This document shows positions 18,337-27,027 of a stretch of DNA of 64,000 nucleotides, piece by piece. Position 1 is the stretch's first letter. The number at the start of each line of letters is the position of its first letter. Below the pieces are notes generated by a model, which ran no database searches, had not been told where the DNA came from, and saw only the letters and a list, made by a program, of their open reading frames with translations. The position numbers and the translations under genes were made by a program. The DNA is from Pelagirhabdus alkalitolerans (lineage in GTDB: Bacteria; Bacillota; Bacilli; Bacillales; Amphibacillaceae). The DNA lies in assembly GCF_900096905.1 (NCBI RefSeq), contig NZ_FMYI01000006.1, positions 113,921-177,920 on the forward strand, given 5' to 3'.

Positions 18337-20259
18337 ATGAACACAAGACAACAACATTTATTGAAAAAGCTAATGGGAGAAGATCAACCGATTACAGGTA
18401 GTGAACTCGCCAAGTATATTCAAGTCACTTCAAGAACAGTACGCAATGATTTGAAGGAAATTGATCATCTTCTGAAAAATCAAGACGCTGGTGCATCTAT
18501 TGAATCGATTCGAGGCCAAGGGTACCAGCTAGAAGTAATTGATGAATCACAGTTTAAAGGATTTATTAAGATAATGCTTGAATCTGAGGAATCAGTGCCA
18601 GTTGAACCTGAAGATCGTGTTCATTATTTAGCTAAACGTTTCCTATTAACAAGTAACTATTTAAAAATAGATGATTTAGCTGATGAACTATTTGTAAGTC
18701 GTTCGACATTGCAAAATGATTTGAAAGACGTCAAAGTTATTTTAAAAAAATATAACTTGCAATTATGTAAGAGACCGAACTACGGTTTAGTGTTATCTGG
18801 AAATGAGAAGCAAATTCGATATGCGATTTCAGAATTACTCTTTAATCGCACAACGATCACATCACCTGAATCTAACCAAGAGGATTGGTTATTACCAGTT
18901 GACCAAATGGAAGTGATCAAATCGATTGTTCTTAATCAATTGAAGGCAGTGGAGTTGAACTTATCAGATATTGCCTTGAATAATTTGGTCGTACACATTG
19001 CAATTGCCTGTAGAAGAATTGAAAGTGGGCAATACGTTCAATTAATGCGCGCAGACGAGGATGATATTAAGAGTAAACGTGAATACAAGGTTGCTCAATC
19101 GATCATAAAAGAAATCGAAAATGCTTTGTCAATACAATTTCCCGTTGTAGAGATTTCTTATGTTGCGATGCATTTATTAGGTACTAAGTTATTTTTAAAT
19201 GAAGAAAATAAGGAGTTAAAGCAACATTTAGATGATTCCATTTTAGCGACAGTTGATAAAATGGTAAAACGTGTTGAATCGCAGATGAAATTAGGCATAA
19301 CAGAAGATAAAGAACTGTATGCGGGGATCGCTATTCACCTTAAGCCAGCGATCCATCGGTACAAACATCAAATGACCATACGAAATCCGATGATCGAAGC
19401 GATTAAGGTGAATTATCCCGTTGCATTTGAAGCTGGTGTCACAGCCTCTAAAGTTGTGGAAGAAGATTATGGCATTGAGGTCGATGAGCATGAAATTGGA
19501 TATATTGCTCTCCATTTCGGCGCAGCTATTGAACGGACAAAATTACAAACAAAACCAAAACGTTGCTTAATTGTTTGTACAACAGGTCTTGGGAGTTCAC
19601 AATTATTACTTTATAAAATGAAAGCGAAGTTTGGAAATCAGCTAACAATTGTAGGGACAACAGAATTACACAATTTATCAAATTATAATAAAGAGACAAT
19701 TGATTTTATTGTCAGTACGGTTCCTTTACCAGATTCAATTGACATACCTCATGTTGTGATTAGTACGCTTTTAGGTGATTCAGAGATTGATGATATTCAA
19801 GATATGATTGATTACAACTATTCTTCTATTGTCGATCAATATTTAATTGATGATCTTATCTATTTAAATCTATCATTCCAAAAACCAAGTGAAGTGATTA
19901 CATTTTTAGGTGAAGAATTAATAAATAAAGGCTATACAGAACACGGGCTAATTGAATCCGTTATGGCGAGAGAAAAGGCGGCATCGACAAGTTATGGCAA
20001 TTTGGTAGCCATCCCGCATCCTCTAGAAGCAAAGTCAGATAAAACATTTTGGACAGTAGCAACATTAAAAGAGCCGATTGATTGGTGCGGCAATCCAGTT
20101 CAATTTATCTGTTTATTACATGTAGCAGATGAAAATAGTCAAAGTTTAGAGCCTATGTACAACACATTAATTCGCTTTATGGATAATCGGAAATTAATTG
20201 ATGAATTATTGCAAACAAATGATAAAAAGGAAGTTAAAGAACTATTGAAAAGGATGTAG
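18337..20259 (+). CDS. licR: PTS-regulated transcriptional activator, LicR-like
   Basis: 640 aa, the size of LicR (641). In order: two N-terminal helix-turn-helix domains (about 1-165), two PRD domains (about 180-400) with histidines for phosphorylation by HPr and EIIB, an EIIB-like domain with cysteine (LIVCTTGLGSSQLL, near residue 413) and an EIIA domain of the mannitol/fructose type (about 500-640) with the histidine in VAIPHP. It activates beta-glucoside PTS operons when substrate is present and is silenced by phosphorylation otherwise. The adjacent duplicated PTS supports LicR over MtlR. Confidence 0.85.
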   Translation: MNTRQQHLLKKLMGEDQPITGSELAKYIQVTSRTVRNDLKEIDHLLKNQDAGASIESIRGQGYQLEVIDESQFKGFIKIMLESEESVPVEPEDRVHYLAKRFLLTSNYLKIDDLADELFVSRSTLQNDLKDVKVILKKYNLQLCKRPNYGLVLSGNEKQIRYAISELLFNRTTITSPESNQEDWLLPVDQMEVIKSIVLNQLKAVELNLSDIALNNLVVHIAIACRRIESGQYVQLMRADEDDIKSKREYKVAQSIIKEIENALSIQFPVVEISYVAMHLLGTKLFLNEENKELKQHLDDSILATVDKMVKRVESQMKLGITEDKELYAGIAIHLKPAIHRYKHQMTIRNPMIEAIKVNYPVAFEAGVTASKVVEEDYGIEVDEHEIGYIALHFGAAIERTKLQTKPKRCLIVCTTGLGSSQLLLYKMKAKFGNQLTIVGTTELHNLSNYNKETIDFIVSTVPLPDSIDIPHVVISTLLGDSEIDDIQDMIDYNYSSIVDQYLIDDLIYLNLSFQKPSEVITFLGEELINKGYTEHGLIESVMAREKAASTSYGNLVAIPHPLEAKSDKTFWTVATLKEPIDWCGNPVQFICLLHVADENSQSLEPMYNTLIRFMDNRKLIDELLQTNDKKEVKELLKRM

Positions 20260-20280
20260 TGATTGTCTACATTCTTTTTT
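20252..20280 (+). terminator. licR terminator
   Basis: Stem GGATGTAG / CTACATTC, beginning inside the last codons of licR, followed by seven T. Confidence 0.75.
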
Positions 20281-20301
20281 TGATGTTCTTCGACTAATTT
20301 C

Positions 20302-20358
20302 TTTCCACAGCTCAAGGAAAAAGGTTAACTGTAAATGTAAGCGCTTTATTATTAGAAT
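20302..20358 (+). promoter_or_regulatory. Control region of PTS copy 1: LicR operator, cre-like site, promoter
   Basis: TTTCC-N9-GGAAA at 20302-20320; ATGTAAGCGCTTTA (cre-like) at 20336-20349; weak -35 TGTAAA (20330-20335) and -10 TAGAAT (20353-20358), spacing 17. A poor -35 with an upstream palindrome is what an activator-dependent promoter looks like. Confidence 0.55.
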
Positions 20359-20402
20359 ATAAGTATAAGATGATAGTTATTAATTGAAAGGGGGTCAATC
20401 GT

Positions 20403-20726
20403 TTGAATGATCAGGAGGTTATAATGGGGATTATCATGCATGGTGGTAATGCAAGAAGTGCAGCAATGAAAGCAATGACGGAAGCTAAAAGAGGAAATAT
20501 GAAACAAGCCCAACAGTTAATCGAAGAATCAAATGAAGCCCTAACTAATGCTCATAAAATTCAAACGGATCTGATTCAAAGAGAAACAAAAGGAGAAGGA
20601 TCAGATGTTTCACTCCTAATGGTGCATGCACAGGATCATTTAATGAATGCGATGACGGTTCGTGATTTAGCATTAGAAGTGATTCATTTAAATGAAAAAA
20701 TCAATCAATTAGAGGGAGAGAATTAA
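20403..20726 (+). CDS. PTS lactose/cellobiose-family EIIA, copy 1
   Basis: 107 aa from a TTG start, chosen because the second copy (22537) starts with ATG at the same place and the resulting length fits the family. An internal ATG at 20424 after GGAGG is an alternative. The phosphorylated histidine is in LLMVHAQDHLM (near residue 77). It passes phosphate from HPr to EIIB. It overlaps the next gene by one base (TAATG). Confidence 0.9.
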   Translation: MNDQEVIMGIIMHGGNARSAAMKAMTEAKRGNMKQAQQLIEESNEALTNAHKIQTDLIQRETKGEGSDVSLLMVHAQDHLMNAMTVRDLALEVIHLNEKINQLEGEN

Positions 20727-21037
20727 TGATGAAAAATATTTTATTAGTTTGCGCAGCCGGAATGTCGACAAGTATGTTAGTCGATAAAATGAAAAAAGCA
20801 GCAGAAGCGAAAGATGAAGAGATTAAAATTGAAGCATCATCAGGTGGTGATATCAAGAGTCATATTGAAGAAGCGGACGTGTTGTTGTTAGGACCGCAAG
20901 TATCTTATTTACAGGAAGATTACACGAAACAATATGGTGGTGATAATGGTATTCCAGTTGAAGTGATTGATAGTTTGGATTACGGAACGATGAATGGAGA
21001 GAAGGTTTTGAATTGGGCACTTGAGTTGATTAATTAA
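20726..21037 (+). CDS. PTS lactose/cellobiose-family EIIB, copy 1
   Basis: 103 aa. The phosphocysteine is C9 in LLVCAAGMSTSML. It transfers phosphate to the sugar carried by EIIC. It is identical in protein sequence to copy 2 except for the last few residues. It is translationally coupled to EIIA. Confidence 0.92.
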   Translation: MMKNILLVCAAGMSTSMLVDKMKKAAEAKDEEIKIEASSGGDIKSHIEEADVLLLGPQVSYLQEDYTKQYGGDNGIPVEVIDSLDYGTMNGEKVLNWALELIN

Positions 21038-21059
21038 CAACTTTAAGGAGGTCATAAAA

Positions 21060-22322
21060 ATGGCTAATACGAATTTCCAACAAAAATTACAAAAAGTCGC
21101 TGGAAAGATTAGTTCAAATCGTTATCTGAAGGCTGTTTCAGATGGTTTAATGTCCGTTGTAGCTGTTTTAATTATTGGTGCATTTTCCACGTTACTGAGC
21201 GGTATGGCGTTTGATCCATACCAGGATTTCATTACGAATATCGGTATAAAAGACTTTTTAGAAATTCCTGCTCAATATACAACAGAAATGGTAGCGCTTT
21301 ACGCTGTGTTCTTTATTGCATTTAAACTCGCAGGATCATTTGAAAAAGAAGGATCATCTGCAGGCCTTATCGCATTAATGTCATTTTTAGTATTAACCCC
21401 CACGACGATGTTAGAACAAGATCCTGTTTTACCGTTTCAGTTTTTAGGTGCTCAAGGGTTGTTCGTTGCGATTATTGTTGGTTTAGTCAGTGCTAGACTG
21501 TATGTTCTGATTGTCAATAAAGGGATCACGATTAAAATGCCCGCGGGTGTTCCGCCAACTGTATCGAAAACATTTATTGGTCTTGTGCCTGCTATCATTA
21601 TCGTTGTATTCTTTACGATCATCAGTTTCTTATTTACCTTCACACCGTTTGGCAACATGCATGAGTTTGTATATTCCTTTATCCAAGCACCGATGCAAAA
21701 CTTAGGTGGGGGATTCTGGTCACTCATTGCCTTTACACTTGTCGTACACGGATTATGGTTATTAGGTATCCACGGGATGTTAGTAGTCCTTCCAATCTAT
21801 TTGAGTATTTGGATGCCGCTTGGTGTTGAGAACTTAGATGCTTTAGCAGCTGGTGAAGAATTACCAAACATTGTGAATACAGGTTTTGCACACGTCTTTA
21901 TGATGCTTGGTGGTTCTGGAGCAACGCTTGGTCTTGCGATTATTATGGCATTTTGGGCACGAAGCAAACGGTATAAGACGCTTGGTAAAATTGCGCTCCC
22001 AGGTTCAATATTCGGAATTAATGAACCCCTTATTTTCGGTTTACCAATTGTTCTAAACCCGTATCTTGCCATTCCCTTTGTAGCAGCACCAATTGCATCA
22101 GTAACCATTCCTTACTTCCTAATGTCAACGGGAATCATTTCAAAAGTAGCGGGTGCACACTTACCGTTAGGTACTCCGGCGTTCTTTAACGCTGTAGTAC
22201 AGGGGGGATTTGTATTATTAATTGTCCAAATTCTTATGATCATTGTGACAGGCTTAATCTATTATCCATTCTTTAGAGTTTTAGATAGACAAGCTGTAGA
22301 GCAAGAAAAATCAGCCGAATAA
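21060..22322 (+). CDS. PTS cellobiose/lichenan-family EIIC permease, copy 1
   Basis: 420 aa with about ten hydrophobic segments and the EIIC signature GINEPLIFGLPIVLNP near residue 315. It forms the membrane channel that takes in beta-glucosides such as cellobiose or lichenan oligosaccharides during phosphorylation. The ribosome site is AAGGAGG. No hydrolase follows this copy before the terminator. Confidence 0.92.
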   Translation: MANTNFQQKLQKVAGKISSNRYLKAVSDGLMSVVAVLIIGAFSTLLSGMAFDPYQDFITNIGIKDFLEIPAQYTTEMVALYAVFFIAFKLAGSFEKEGSSAGLIALMSFLVLTPTTMLEQDPVLPFQFLGAQGLFVAIIVGLVSARLYVLIVNKGITIKMPAGVPPTVSKTFIGLVPAIIIVVFFTIISFLFTFTPFGNMHEFVYSFIQAPMQNLGGGFWSLIAFTLVVHGLWLLGIHGMLVVLPIYLSIWMPLGVENLDALAAGEELPNIVNTGFAHVFMMLGGSGATLGLAIIMAFWARSKRYKTLGKIALPGSIFGINEPLIFGLPIVLNPYLAIPFVAAPIASVTIPYFLMSTGIISKVAGAHLPLGTPAFFNAVVQGGFVLLIVQILMIIVTGLIYYPFFRVLDRQAVEQEKSAE

Positions 22323-22329
22323 TAAATAC

Positions 22330-22367
22330 AAAAGACAGAGCCTTAATGATTAGAGGTTCTGTCTTTT
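22330..22367 (+). terminator. Terminator between the two PTS copies
   Basis: 14-bp stem AAAAGACAGAGCCT with its partner at 22354-22367 (G-T pairs), then T-run. The two PTS operons are separate transcription units. Confidence 0.8.
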
Positions 22368-22397
22368 TATATGATTTAAAAGATTTTATAATAAGTC

Positions 22398-22490
22398 TTT
22401 TCCTCAAGAAGTGGAAAGTGACTCACTCTAGTTTTCTTCCGTAGTAAATGGAAAAACAGTCTCTTTAGATGTAAGCGTTTAAATTATAAA
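22398..22490 (+). promoter_or_regulatory. Control region of PTS copy 2: two LicR operator candidates, cre-like site, promoter
   Basis: TTTTCC-N9-GGAAAG at 22398-22418 and TTCC-N9-GGAA at 22437-22453; cre-like TGTAAGCGTTTAAA at 22470-22483; -10 candidate TATAAA at 22485-22490. The layout mirrors copy 1 but has an extra operator. Confidence 0.55.
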
Positions 22491-22536
22491 GTAAGAGTAT
22501 GAAAGATAGATCATTAATGTGTGAGGGGGAAAGTTA

Positions 22537-22860
22537 ATGGAGAACCAGGAAGTCGTTATGGGAATCATTATGCACGGCGGTAACGCGAGAAGTGCAGCAA
22601 TGAAAGCAATGTCTGAAGCAAAAAAAGGGAATGAAAAAGAAACACATGATTTCATAGAACAAGCAAATGAAGAGCTAAATCAAGCTCACCGTGTGCAAAC
22701 AGATTTAATTCAAGCAGAAACAAGGGGAGAAAAAACGGATATTTCTCTTTTAATGGTTCATGCACAGGATCATTTAATGAATGCGATGACGGTTCGTGAT
22801 TTAGCATTAGAAGTGATTCATTTAAATGAAAAAATCAATCAATTAGAGGGAGAGAATTAA
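22537..22860 (+). CDS. PTS lactose/cellobiose-family EIIA, copy 2
   Basis: 107 aa, ATG start after GAGGGGGAAAG. The N-terminal half differs from copy 1, but the last ~40 residues from LLMVHAQDHLM on are identical and nearly identical in DNA, suggesting gene conversion or a mosaic duplication. It overlaps EIIB by one base. Role as for copy 1. Confidence 0.9.
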   Translation: MENQEVVMGIIMHGGNARSAAMKAMSEAKKGNEKETHDFIEQANEELNQAHRVQTDLIQAETRGEKTDISLLMVHAQDHLMNAMTVRDLALEVIHLNEKINQLEGEN

Positions 22861-23177
22861 TGATGAAAAATATTTTATTAGTATGTGCAGCCGGAATGTC
22901 GACAAGTATGTTAGTCGATAAAATGAAAAAAGCAGCAGAAGCGAAAGATGAAGAGATTAAAATTGAAGCATCATCAGGTGGTGATATCAAGAGTCATATT
23001 GAAGAAGCGGACGTGTTGTTATTAGGGCCACAAGTCTCTTACTTACAGGAAGATTACACGAAACAATATGGTGGAGATAATGGTATCCCAGTAGAAGTCA
23101 TTGATAGTTTGGATTACGGAACGATGAATGGTGAAAAAGTATTAAATTGGGCTTTAGATTTAATTTCAAATGCATAA
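22860..23177 (+). CDS. PTS lactose/cellobiose-family EIIB, copy 2
   Basis: 105 aa; phosphocysteine C9. It differs from copy 1 only at the C-terminal end (LDLISNA against LELIN). It feeds the EIIC encoded 22 nt downstream and, given the identity, could probably serve either permease. Confidence 0.92.
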   Translation: MMKNILLVCAAGMSTSMLVDKMKKAAEAKDEEIKIEASSGGDIKSHIEEADVLLLGPQVSYLQEDYTKQYGGDNGIPVEVIDSLDYGTMNGEKVLNWALDLISNA

Positions 23178-23199
23178 ATAGATAGAGGAGGAAACATAT

Positions 23200-24462
23200 A
23201 TGTCAAACACAGGTTTTCAGCAAAAATTACAAAAAGTAGCCGGAAAGATCAGTTCCAACCGTTATTTGAAGGCTGTTTCAGACGGTTTAATGTCCGTTGT
23301 TGCAGTTTTAATTATTGGTGCATTTTCAACACTTTTAAGTGAAATGGCAATTGAGCCTTACCAAAACTTTATTACGAATATAGGTATTAAAGGTTTATTA
23401 GAGATACCTGCTCAATATACGACGGAAATGGTAGCGCTTTATGCTGTATTCTTTATTGCATTTAAGCTTGCCGGATCATTTGAAAAAGAAGGTTCATCTG
23501 CGGGTCTTATTGCATTAATGTCATTTTTAGTGTTAACCCCCACGACGATGTTAGAAGAAGATCCTGTTTTACCGTTTCAGTTTTTAGGTGCTCAAGGTTT
23601 ATTCGTTGCGATTATTGTTGGTTTAGTCAGTGCTAGACTGTATGTTCTGATTGTCAATAAAGGGCTGACGATTAAAATGCCGGCTGGTGTTCCGCCAACT
23701 GTATCGAAAACGTTTATTGGTCTTGTGCCTGCTATCATTATCGTTATATTCTTTACGATCATCAGTTTCTTGTTTACATTCACACCATTTGGCAACATGC
23801 ATGAGTTTGTATATTCCTTTATCCAAGCACCGATGCAAAACTTAGGTGGGGGATTCTGGTCACTCATTGCCTTTACACTTGTCGTACACGGATTATGGTT
23901 ATTAGGTATCCACGGGATGTTAGTAGTCCTTCCAATCTATTTGAGTATTTGGATGCCGCTTGGTGTTGAGAACTTAGATGCTTTAGCAGCTGGTGAAGAA
24001 TTGCCAAACATTGTGAATACAGGTTTTGCACACGTCTTTATGATGCTAGGTGGTTCTGGAGCAACGCTTGGTCTTGCGATTATTATGGCCTTTCTAGCTA
24101 GAAGTAAACGATATAAAACCCTTGGTAAAATCGCGTTACCAGGTTCATTTTTCGGAATTAACGAACCATTATTATTTGGATTACCCATTGTATTAAATCC
24201 TTATTTGGCTGTTCCATTTGTAGTAGCTCCACTTGTATCTGTAACGATTCCTTACTTTTTAATGTCAACAGGTATTATAGCTCGAACAGCGGGTGCGCAT
24301 CTACCGTTAGGTACACCAACATTCTTTAATGCAGTAGTACAAGGTGGAGTTGTATTATTAATTGTTCAAATTATTATGATCATTGTGACAGGCTTAATTT
24401 ATTATCCGTTCTTTAGAGTCTTAGATAAACAAGCATTGGAACAAGAAAAGTCAGCTGAATAA
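23200..24462 (+). CDS. PTS cellobiose/lichenan-family EIIC permease, copy 2
   Basis: 420 aa, collinear with copy 1 and about 94% identical by eye. Blocks are identical even in DNA (for example about 23800-24000) and others diverge, mostly near the ends. It has the signature GINEPLLFGLPIVLNP. It lies in an operon with a 6-phospho-beta-glucosidase, so imported phospho-sugar is hydrolysed by the product of the next gene. Confidence 0.92.
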   Translation: MSNTGFQQKLQKVAGKISSNRYLKAVSDGLMSVVAVLIIGAFSTLLSEMAIEPYQNFITNIGIKGLLEIPAQYTTEMVALYAVFFIAFKLAGSFEKEGSSAGLIALMSFLVLTPTTMLEEDPVLPFQFLGAQGLFVAIIVGLVSARLYVLIVNKGLTIKMPAGVPPTVSKTFIGLVPAIIIVIFFTIISFLFTFTPFGNMHEFVYSFIQAPMQNLGGGFWSLIAFTLVVHGLWLLGIHGMLVVLPIYLSIWMPLGVENLDALAAGEELPNIVNTGFAHVFMMLGGSGATLGLAIIMAFLARSKRYKTLGKIALPGSFFGINEPLLFGLPIVLNPYLAVPFVVAPLVSVTIPYFLMSTGIIARTAGAHLPLGTPTFFNAVVQGGVVLLIVQIIMIIVTGLIYYPFFRVLDKQALEQEKSAE

Positions 24463-24472
24463 ATGAAAGATT

Positions 24473-24504
24473 GATGTAACGGGTGTGAGGACACTCGTTA
24501 CATC
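24473..24504 (+). other. Intergenic stem-loop between EIIC and 6-phospho-beta-glucosidase
   Basis: 14-bp stem (GATGTAACGGGTGT and its partner) with loop GAGG but no T-run. It is more likely an mRNA processing or stability element, or weak attenuator, than a full terminator. Confidence 0.55.
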
Positions 24505-24547
24505 CTGTATACTGTGTGTATTAAATTTATATAAGGAGGCGTTTTTG

Positions 24548-25969
24548 ATGGCATTACCAAAAGATTTCCTTTGGGGCGGGGCTATTGCAGCCAATCAAGC
24601 AGAGGGCGCGTATAAAGAAGATGGTAAAGGACTTGCATTAGTTGATATTTTACCATCTGGTGAAAAAAGAAGAGAAGCTTTATGGAATCCTAAAGTAGCA
24701 CTTAATACAACGTATGACCACTATCCAAGCCATGAGGCAATTGATTTTTATCATACGTATAAGGAAGATATTAAATTGATGGCTGAGATGGGCTTTAAAG
24801 TTTTTCGAACGTCGATCTCGTGGCCACGCATTTTTCCTAATGGTGATGAAAAGGAACCAAATGAAGCGGGGCTTGCATTTTATGATGATTTATTTGATGA
24901 GTGTCAAAAATATGGCATTGAACCTTTAGTTACGTTAAATCACTTTGATACACCGCTATACTTAACAACTGAATATGGCGGTTGGAGAAATCGTAAACTA
25001 ATCGAGTTCTATGAACGTTACGCAAAAGTTGTTCTTGAACGTTATAAAGACAAAGTGAAATATTGGTTAACATTCAATGAAATCAATATGTTACTCCATA
25101 TACCTTTTTTCGGTGGTGGGTTAGTTATTGAAGAAGATGAAAACGAAGATCAAGTAAAATTCCAAGCGGCTCACCATCAACTCGTTGCATCAAGTTTAGC
25201 GACTAAAGCTGCTAAAGAAATTAATGGAGAGAATTTCATGATAGGGTGTATGCTAGCAGCAGGAGAAGTTTATCCCTATTCTTGTCATCCTGAAGACATG
25301 ATGAAAGCTGTTGAAGAGAACCGAAAGCAATATTTCTTCATTGATGTTCAATCTAGAGGAGAGTATCCTTCATACACAGATCGCATGTTTAAAGAGTTAG
25401 GTGTCGAAATTGAGATGGAGCAAGGTGATGAGGAAATCTTAAAACAATATCCAGTTGATTTCATTTCATTTTCTTATTATTCATCTCGATTAACGAGTGC
25501 AGACCCAGAAATGTACAAAGGTGCTACATCAGGGAATGCGTTTAAATCATTAAAAAATCCACACCTTAAAGCATCTGAATGGGGCTGGCAGATTGACCCA
25601 TTAGGTCTACGTGTCACGATGAATAACTTATATGATCGCTACCAGAAACCATTATTCATTGTGGAAAATGGACTGGGTGCTAAGGATGAATTGAAAGATG
25701 GGACAGTTGAAGATGACTATCGGATTGAGTATATGCGTGAACATTTAAAAGAAATGATCGAAGCTGTTAAAGATGGTGTAGATTTATTAGGCTATACATC
25801 TTGGGGTTGCATTGATATTGTTAGCGCTGGAACAGGTGAAATGAAGAAACGCTACGGTTTCATTTATGTGGATCGTGATAACCATGGGAACGGAACAGGT
25901 AAGCGGTATAAGAAGAAATCGTTTGATTGGTATAAAAAAGTTATCGAAACAAATGGTGAAAAATTGTAA
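24548..25969 (+). CDS. 6-phospho-beta-glucosidase (GH1)
   Basis: 473 aa from the ATG at 24548 after AAGGAGG; an upstream in-frame extension is rejected. GH1 hallmarks: acid/base E in TFNEINM (near residue 178) and nucleophile E in FIVENGLGA (near 375). It splits phosphorylated cellobiose and similar beta-glucosides from the PTS into glucose and glucose 6-phosphate. It differs from B. subtilis LicH, which is a GH4 enzyme. It ends at a strong terminator. Confidence 0.92.
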   Translation: MALPKDFLWGGAIAANQAEGAYKEDGKGLALVDILPSGEKRREALWNPKVALNTTYDHYPSHEAIDFYHTYKEDIKLMAEMGFKVFRTSISWPRIFPNGDEKEPNEAGLAFYDDLFDECQKYGIEPLVTLNHFDTPLYLTTEYGGWRNRKLIEFYERYAKVVLERYKDKVKYWLTFNEINMLLHIPFFGGGLVIEEDENEDQVKFQAAHHQLVASSLATKAAKEINGENFMIGCMLAAGEVYPYSCHPEDMMKAVEENRKQYFFIDVQSRGEYPSYTDRMFKELGVEIEMEQGDEEILKQYPVDFISFSYYSSRLTSADPEMYKGATSGNAFKSLKNPHLKASEWGWQIDPLGLRVTMNNLYDRYQKPLFIVENGLGAKDELKDGTVEDDYRIEYMREHLKEMIEAVKDGVDLLGYTSWGCIDIVSAGTGEMKKRYGFIYVDRDNHGNGTGKRYKKKSFDWYKKVIETNGEKL

Positions 25970-25975
25970 TCTATT

Positions 25976-26011
25976 AAAAAAGTATGCTAAGTTAAACCTT
26001 AGCATACTTTT
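25976..26011 (+). terminator. Terminator of PTS copy 2 operon
   Basis: 15-bp stem AAAAAGTATGCTAAG / CTTAGCATACTTTTT. Confidence 0.9.
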
Positions 26012-26040
26012 TAAATTCAAATGGTGAAAGGAAACGATCG

Positions 26041-26670
26041 ATGTCTAAATTACAGTTAAAATTACTTATGATGATACTAGGAAATATATTACTAGGTTTT
26101 GCGATAGGAGTCTTTATCATAGCTGAACTGGGAACCGATCCATTTGCGACGATGAATCTAGGTGTGAGTTCGACGCTAGGGTGGTCGTTTGGCAATTATC
26201 AGCTTGTTTTTAATAGTCTATTATTTATCGTAATTTTATTATATGGTCGACATTTAATTGGGATCGGTACACTTGTGAATATGACAGCACTTGGTTATAT
26301 TGCTGACTTTACCGTTTATAGCTATGAACAATTACCGATTGAATCGATCCCGCTTGTTATTCGGCTGATTATGTTGGCGATTGGAATAATATTGGCCAGT
26401 TTAGGATTGAGCCTCTATATTACCGCACAACTTGGAGTTGCGCCGTATGATGCGTTACCATTAATTATTATGGCTTTTACAAAAGATAAGGTGTCATTTG
26501 CCAAAGCTCGAATGGGCGTTGATATTTTGGCCGTTATTATTGGTTTTTTATTTGGTGCTGTAGTGAATATTGGCACACTAATTATCGCGGTGTCACTTGG
26601 AAATGGCGTGGCATTTTTTAATCGTCGTGTATCTGAACCATTGCTGAAACGTTATGATGTGATCGGTTAA
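26041..26670 (+). CDS. YczE/YyaS/YitT family membrane protein
   Basis: 209 aa with five or six transmembrane helices; the segments ELGTDPFATMNLG and QLGVAPYDALPL are an internal repeat typical of the YczE family. The molecular function is unknown, although YczE relatives affect production of secondary metabolites. It is monocistronic, between two terminators. Confidence 0.75.
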   Translation: MSKLQLKLLMMILGNILLGFAIGVFIIAELGTDPFATMNLGVSSTLGWSFGNYQLVFNSLLFIVILLYGRHLIGIGTLVNMTALGYIADFTVYSYEQLPIESIPLVIRLIMLAIGIILASLGLSLYITAQLGVAPYDALPLIIMAFTKDKVSFAKARMGVDILAVIIGFLFGAVVNIGTLIIAVSLGNGVAFFNRRVSEPLLKRYDVIG

Positions 26671-26695
26671 TTTAAAAAGATAAGAAATTTGAAAA

Positions 26696-26727
26696 AATAA
26701 GGCGTGAGCTCATGCTCGCGCCTTATT
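26696..26727. terminator. Bidirectional terminator
   Basis: 14-bp stem AATAAGGCGTGAGC / GCTCGCGCCTTATT with one U-G pair and loop TCAT. Confidence 0.85.
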
Positions 26728-26922
26728 TTAAAAGTTAAATAAATAAAGTAGTGAATCCTCTGTTGTAGGATTTGATAGAATCAATAGGAAGTAAATTAAC
26801 AGCAAGTTAACAGCTGCAATCAATAAATAAAATTTTCCTAAACCTTTTATAAACATGTATAAACTGATTGAGGTAGCGATGCTAAAAAACACGATAGCAG
26901 TGAGAATAGCAAAATCAGACAT
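26728..26922 (-). CDS. Small membrane protein, unknown
   Basis: 64 aa with two hydrophobic helices and few charges. The start at 26922 follows GGAAGGTG. I do not recognise a family. It has its own terminator and stands alone, so it is probably a real gene. Confidence 0.6.
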   Translation of the reverse strand: MSDFAILTAIVFFSIATSISLYMFIKGLGKFYLLIAAVNLLLIYFLLILSNPTTEDSLLYLFNF

Positions 26923-27027
26923 AAGCTACACCTTCCAATTTCTCGTATAAATTTAATGAATAATCGACATCATTCGTCAAAACGAGCTCCTTATACATTA
27001 TATCGTATGTGTCAAGGTTTATACATC

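Noticed and set aside
20178..20192. 15-nt match between spacer 23 (10555-10583) and licR, suggesting self-targeting
   Set aside because: A 15-nt match is expected by chance at about the 10% level for all spacers against the window, and it does not reach the PAM-proximal end of the spacer.
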